A DNA stretch of 6,663 bases, taken from NCBI GenBank assembly GCA_013813345.1, contig JACCRW010000247.1, positions 1 to 6,663 on the forward strand, written 5' to 3'. The notes below the pieces were generated by a model that saw nothing but the letters and a program-made list of their open reading frames with translations, did not search any database and was not told the origin of the DNA. Each line of letters starts with the position of its first letter. Within the stretch, counting starts at the first letter, position 1. This DNA comes from Actinomycetota bacterium. GTDB taxonomy: Bacteria; Actinomycetota; Thermoleophilia; Gaiellales; Gaiellaceae. Of this stretch, positions 4,017-6,663 are shown piece after piece. A program made the translations under genes and the position numbers.

Positions 4017-5647
4017 CGATTCTCCTCCACTTCCTGGGCGTCGAACGTTTCCTTGAATAGCGAGATCAGCGCCTCCTCCGAGATCGGCGACTCGCTCTCC
4101 GACTCGTCGGGCTCGGTCGGCTCGCCGAGTGTCAGCGCCACCGCGAGACGACGTCCCGTCACCTCGTAGAGCGCATCGCGGATGGCGCCGATCGCCTTGG
4201 GCTCGTCCGCCTGGCGCCGATGGAAATCGGCTGTGGCCGGAAACTCGAGCGTCAGCGTCTCGTCTTCGAGCACGGTCGGGCGGGCCTCGCCGAGCAGCGA
4301 TGCGACCGGGATCGAGCGCGATTGCACCGCGGGCAGGACGGTTCGCTGCCATGCGTCCTGGAGCTGCTCGAGCGCGAGCGGCGGCGCGGCCTGAGCCTGA
4401 GCAGCCGCAAGAGTCGGATCGGTTGCCTCGATCGTTTCAGCCGGCTGCTCAGGCTTAGTCGGAGCGGCTTCGCTGCCTTGCAGCCGCTCGGGACTAACCT
4501 TGAAGCCGCCGGAGGCGGCTTCAAGGCGTTCGAGCCGGAACGAGATCGACTCACGGGAGAGATCGCCGCCGGGACGGGTCACCTTGACGAGCGCGAGCTC
4601 GAGCGGCAGGCGTGGATCGCCGCCCTGACGCAGATCGTCCAGCGCAACGGCGAGCAGGTCGCAGAGCCGGACGACCGTCGCCTCGGGAAGCTGGTTCGCC
4701 TGCTCGCGGAGGCGGTCGCGCGTTTCGTCGGTGACGGGCAAGGAGTCAGGGACGTGGCCCATGTGCTGGACGAGGAGCAGATGGCGCAGGTGCTCGAGCA
4801 GGTCAGTGACGAGCCGGCCGAGATCCTGTCCCTGCTCGGCGAGCTCCTCGATGAAGACGAGGGCGCCGGCCGTGTCGCCGTCGACAATCGCGTCGCAGAG
4901 CCGGAAGAGCGCGTCCTCCTCGACCGCCCCGAGGAGCTGCAGCACCGACTGGACGTCGATCGTGTTGCTCGTGGCAGAGGCGAGCTGGTCGAGGGTCGAC
5001 TCGGCGTCGCGGAAGGAGCCGCGGGCGCCGCGCGCGATCAGCGCCAGCGCCGCATCCGGCGCCTCGATCCCCTCTGCGTCGCACACGCGCCGGAGCACCC
5101 GCACGAGCTCGGCCAGGCGCGGCCGCGCGAAGACGAAGGTTTGGCAGCGGGAGCGCACCGTCGGCAGGACCTTCGACATCTCGGTCGTGCAGAAGACGAA
5201 GATCAGGTGCGGCGGAGGCTCCTCGATCAGCTTCAGGAGCGCATTCCAAGCGGCGTCGGTGAGCTGGTGCGCCTCGTCGAGGATGTAGACCTTGTAGCGG
5301 CCTTCCGCAGGTTGGAGCACGACGCGCTCCCGGATCTCGCGAATGTCGTCGATCCCGCGCTGGGAGGCGGCGTCCATCTCGATCACGTCGAGCGAGGAGC
5401 CGTTCGCGATCGCGACGCACGCGTGGCAGACCTTGTCCGGCGTCGCCGTCGGCCCCTGCTCGCAGTTGACAGCCTTCGCCAGGATCCGCGCCATCGAGGT
5501 CTTGCCGGTGCCGCGCGGGCCGGCGAAAAGGTAAGCCTGCCGGAGCTGGCCGAGCTCGATCGCGTTCCGCAGCGTCCGCACGACCGCCTCCTGGCCGACG
5601 ACGTCGTCGAAGTCCTGAGGCCGGTACTTGCGGTAGAGCGCAGTCAC
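4013..5647 (-). CDS. dnaX: DNA polymerase III subunit gamma/tau
   Basis: ATPase core of the clamp loader that opens the beta sliding clamp onto primed DNA; the tau C-terminus tethers polymerase and helicase. The 544-residue product shows LYRKYRP at the N-terminus, Walker A GPRGTGKT (43-50), Walker B YILDEAH (121-127), a sensor-1 stretch FCTTE (152-156), and the SRC arginine-finger motif (166-168). Next come the clamp-loader collar domain to about residue 370, a variable Ala/Gln-rich linker, and a C-terminal domain ending in an acidic tail (DESESESPISEE). The zinc site is altered: Cys62, Cys74 and Cys77 are present, but the second ligand of the usual four is Asp71 (TPDKVCHAC against the common TPCGVCESC). 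The GTG at 5647 fits the family N-terminus, but a strong hairpin lies just upstream. A 13-bp stem inside the gene (4498-4526) marks the boundary between collar and linker. No A-rich slippery heptamer of the E. coli or Thermus type is visible. The stop overlaps the ybaB start. Confidence 0.97.
   Translation of the reverse strand: MTALYRKYRPQDFDDVVGQEAVVRTLRNAIELGQLRQAYLFAGPRGTGKTSMARILAKAVNCEQGPTATPDKVCHACVAIANGSSLDVIEMDAASQRGIDDIREIRERVVLQPAEGRYKVYILDEAHQLTDAAWNALLKLIEEPPPHLIFVFCTTEMSKVLPTVRSRCQTFVFARPRLAELVRVLRRVCDAEGIEAPDAALALIARGARGSFRDAESTLDQLASATSNTIDVQSVLQLLGAVEEDALFRLCDAIVDGDTAGALVFIEELAEQGQDLGRLVTDLLEHLRHLLLVQHMGHVPDSLPVTDETRDRLREQANQLPEATVVRLCDLLAVALDDLRQGGDPRLPLELALVKVTRPGGDLSRESISFRLERLEAASGGFKVSPERLQGSEAAPTKPEQPAETIEATDPTLAAAQAQAAPPLALEQLQDAWQRTVLPAVQSRSIPVASLLGEARPTVLEDETLTLEFPATADFHRRQADEPKAIGAIRDALYEVTGRRLAVALTLGEPTEPDESESESPISEEALISLFKETFDAQEVEENR
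4498..4526 (-). repeat. Perfect 13-bp stem-loop inside dnaX
   Basis: CCTTGAAGCCGCC and GGCGGCTTCAAGG pair perfectly around a 3-nt loop (TCC on the mRNA). The hairpin covers codons for LEAASGGFK near residues 375-383, where the collar domain ends and the tau linker begins. A TAG in the -1 frame (4496-4494) follows the stem almost directly. Confidence 0.6.
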
Positions 5648-5648
5648 G

Positions 5649-5677
5649 CCGATTTCCGCCCTTCGGGCGGAAATCGG
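5649..5677. repeat. Perfect hairpin abutting the dnaX start codon
   Basis: CCGATTTCCGCCC (5649-5661) and GGGCGGAAATCGG (5665-5677) form a 13-bp perfect stem with a 3-nt loop, ending one base before the dnaX GTG. Any ribosome binding site (GAAGGGCGGAAA is the only purine-rich stretch) would be buried in the stem. No T-run follows on either strand, so it does not look like a standard terminator. No dnaX promoter could be recognised upstream. Confidence 0.6.
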
Positions 5678-5681
5678 TTAG

Positions 5682-5698
5682 GCGTCCGTTTCGGACGC
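5682..5698. repeat. Second tandem hairpin in the dnaX upstream region
   Basis: GCGTCCG (5682-5688) and CGGACGC (5692-5698) pair perfectly around TTT, 4 bp from the larger hairpin. Its core CGTCCGTTTCGGACG differs by one base from CGTCCCTTTCGGACG in the recR upstream region (1718-1732). Confidence 0.5.
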
Positions 5699-5734
5699 TG
5701 GTCGTGCGAGTGCCGAGCCTCCACACTGAATCGC

Positions 5735-6358
5735 ATGAGCGCAGTCTGCCCGATCCTGGTGGATACGTTCGAATCGAGGGCGGTCGTCGCCGAGCTGAGA
5801 CGGCGAGAGCTGCCGTTTCGAGATCGCGCGCCTCAGGGCCGGCGACTACAGCCTGCCCGGCGGCGTTCTCGTCGAACGGAAGGAGGTACGTGACTTACAT
5901 CTATCCGTTCTGGAAGGACGTTTCTGGCGCCAGATGGGAGCGCTCCGACGAGTTGCCACGAAGCCGTGTCTCCTCGTCGAAGGTGCCGATCGCGACCGGG
6001 GCGCGCTGCATCCGCACGCTGTGCGAGGTGTCTGCCTTGCCGCGGGCGCGTTAGGAATTCAGGTGCTCCGAAGCTCCAGCGTCGTCGACACGGTGACCTG
6101 GCTGCTTGTTTGACCGGACACGCCCTCCGGCCGCCGCGCCACCGGCCGGTCTATGCGCAACGCCCACGGAGTATCGACTCTTCGCCCGCGGAGGCGGTGC
6201 TCGCAGGCGTTCCCGGCATATCGGCTGTCCTGGCGCGGCGTCTACTCGACCGATATGGAAGCGTCGCGAGGTTGGTGGGCTCCGATCCTGCGACCTGGGC
6301 AGACGTGCCCGGCATCGGCCCATCAAAGGCCGCAGCGCTCCGACGGGCCCTTCTCTAA
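5735..6358 (+). pseudogene. ERCC4-family nuclease with C-terminal HhH domain, two frameshifts
   Basis: This is a structure-specific endonuclease related to the XPF/Mus81/Hef family, read here across three frame segments. The first (5735-5815) gives ILVDTFESRAVVAEL. A +1 shift at CCGTTTCGAG (5814-5821), as if one T were extra, leads to the second segment (5817-6110). This holds the whole active site GDxnERKx3D: Gly36-Asp37, Glu47-Arg48-Lys49 and Asp53, then LEGRFWRQMGAL, LLVEGADRDRG and HAVRGVCLAAG. It ends at a TGA (6111-6113). A compensating -1 shift at CTTGTTTGACC, as if one T were missing, leads to the third segment (about 6110-6358) with two helix-hairpin-helix motifs, AGVPGIS and VPGIGPSKAAAL. 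With both repairs the product is about 207 residues and looks complete. Start and stop codons are present, but no ribosome site precedes the ATG. Either it is a very young pseudogene or the sequence has two indel errors. It lies divergent from dnaX and convergent with the SRP RNA. Confidence 0.85.
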
Positions 6359-6382
6359 CCAGCTTCGCGAAGCGAAGATGGT
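6358..6382. repeat. Inverted repeat between the ERCC4 gene and the SRP RNA
   Basis: ACCA-G-CTTCG (6358-6367) can pair with CGAAG-A-TGGT (6373-6382) apart from one G/A mismatch; the 12-bp palindrome GCTTCGCGAAGC (6362-6373) is an alternative fold. It sits between convergent 3' ends and may be a weak terminator for either, but has no T-run. Confidence 0.35.
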
Positions 6383-6383
6383 A

Positions 6384-6663
6384 CGCCCGGTCACGCGTTC
6401 CGTCTTCGAGCGGCCTCCGCGGGGGGCGCTCGCGTCGCCGGCTCCGGTCAGGCGAAACCGCGGCACCTGGGAGGGAATCCTTAGCGCTGCTTCCTTCCGG
6501 ACCTGACGCGGTTCGGATACTCCCAGTGCGCGGAACCTGACCCTCGACACCTCGTGCGCGAGACCTGATCCCGTTGAAACCTGCCCTCGGACGGCGTTCG
6601 GTCCCGCTGGAGCGGATGTCGGGTGCAGGGAACCGCTAACTCCCCACCTAGCGCGACCGGGCG
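6384..6663 (-). ncRNA. ffs: Large (Alu-containing) bacterial signal recognition particle RNA
   Basis: RNA scaffold of the signal recognition particle, which with Ffh targets nascent membrane and secreted proteins to the translocon. On the minus strand the domain IV core GTCAGGTCCGGAAGGAAGC (6507-6489), with its GGAA tetraloop, is the universal Ffh-binding hairpin. It is flanked by TATCC/GGATT and TGGGAG/CTCCCA stems, and TCAGG (6540-6536) pairs with CCTGA (6451-6447). Further 5', GGGGAGTTAGCGG (6645-6633), CATCCGCTCCAGCGGG (6618-6603) and the following CCGAACGCCGTCCGAGG closely match the Alu domain of the Bacillus subtilis scRNA as I remember it. The ends close the long helix 5: 6651-6663 pairs with 6384-6396 over 13 bp including one G-U pair. 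About 280 nt are visible, which is the size expected for the large type; a few 5' bases may lie beyond the window. The position upstream of dnaX is common in bacteria. Confidence 0.93.

Noticed and set aside
4220..5893. Very long plus-strand open frame of 557 codons opposite dnaX
   Set aside because: It is antisense to the clearly coding dnaX, is Arg/Glu/Asp-rich in the way shadow frames of GC-rich genes are, and shows no domain. Only its last part, from the ATG at 5735, is real, as the first segment of the ERCC4 gene.
5811..6113. Programmed ribosomal frameshifting in the ERCC4 gene
   Set aside because: Two shifts in opposite directions would be needed, and neither CCG-TTT-CGA nor CTT-GTT-TGA is an established slippery site; short T-run indels are simpler.
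5966..6358. Separate small HhH gene starting at 5966
   Set aside because: Its first 48 codons overlap the second ERCC4 segment in the wrong frame and look random; the HhH part is better explained as the broken C-terminus of the nuclease.
6106..6550. Open frames on both strands across the SRP RNA
   Set aside because: They run through the conserved SRP RNA helices and show no protein motif.
1..6663. CRISPR arrays, insertion sequences, attachment sites or tRNAs
   Set aside because: No regularly spaced direct repeats, transposase motifs, terminal inverted repeats or tRNA cloverleaf were found on either strand.

Overview
The window looks like chromosomal DNA from a high-GC actinobacterium. Coding regions are GC-rich at third positions, GTG starts are common (recR, ybaB, dnaX and the hydrolase), and the gene neighbourhood ffs / dnaX / ybaB / recR / lysC matches what I know from Actinobacteria (in Mycobacterium, dnaZX, the ybaB homologue, recR and ask lie in the same order on one strand). 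A large, Alu-containing SRP RNA and a bacterial ERCC4-type nuclease suggest a deep-branching lineage such as Thermoleophilia rather than Streptomyces or Mycobacterium; that placement is inference.

Layout from left to right: lysC (aspartate kinase, minus strand, its C-terminus cut by the window edge); a 180-bp control region with an intrinsic terminator and candidate lysC promoters; recR (minus); a 194-bp divergent region with overlapping inverted repeats; an RpoD-like sigma factor (plus); a short convergent region with two related hairpins; an alpha/beta hydrolase, ybaB and dnaX (all minus, probably co-transcribed as dnaX-ybaB-hydrolase); a divergent region with two tandem perfect hairpins, one touching the dnaX start codon; an ERCC4-nuclease/HhH gene (plus) that is whole in content but broken by two compensating single-base frameshifts; and finally the large SRP RNA (minus), of which about 280 nt are visible and whose 5' end is at or just beyond the window edge.

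The minus-strand genes concern DNA replication and repair (DnaX clamp-loader subunit, YbaB nucleoid protein, RecR recombination mediator), followed by the first enzyme of the lysine/threonine/methionine pathway. The usual dnaX-ybaB-recR run is interrupted here by the hydrolase and an opposite-strand sigma factor. The points most worth a second look are the frameshifted ERCC4 nuclease, the hairpin adjoining the dnaX start, a 13-bp perfect stem inside dnaX followed at once by a -1-frame stop, the likely internal start for a separate lysC regulatory subunit, the terminator/promoter arrangement in front of lysC, and a sigma factor with a changed -10-reading residue. I found no mobile element, CRISPR array, tRNA or clearly novel multi-gene system.
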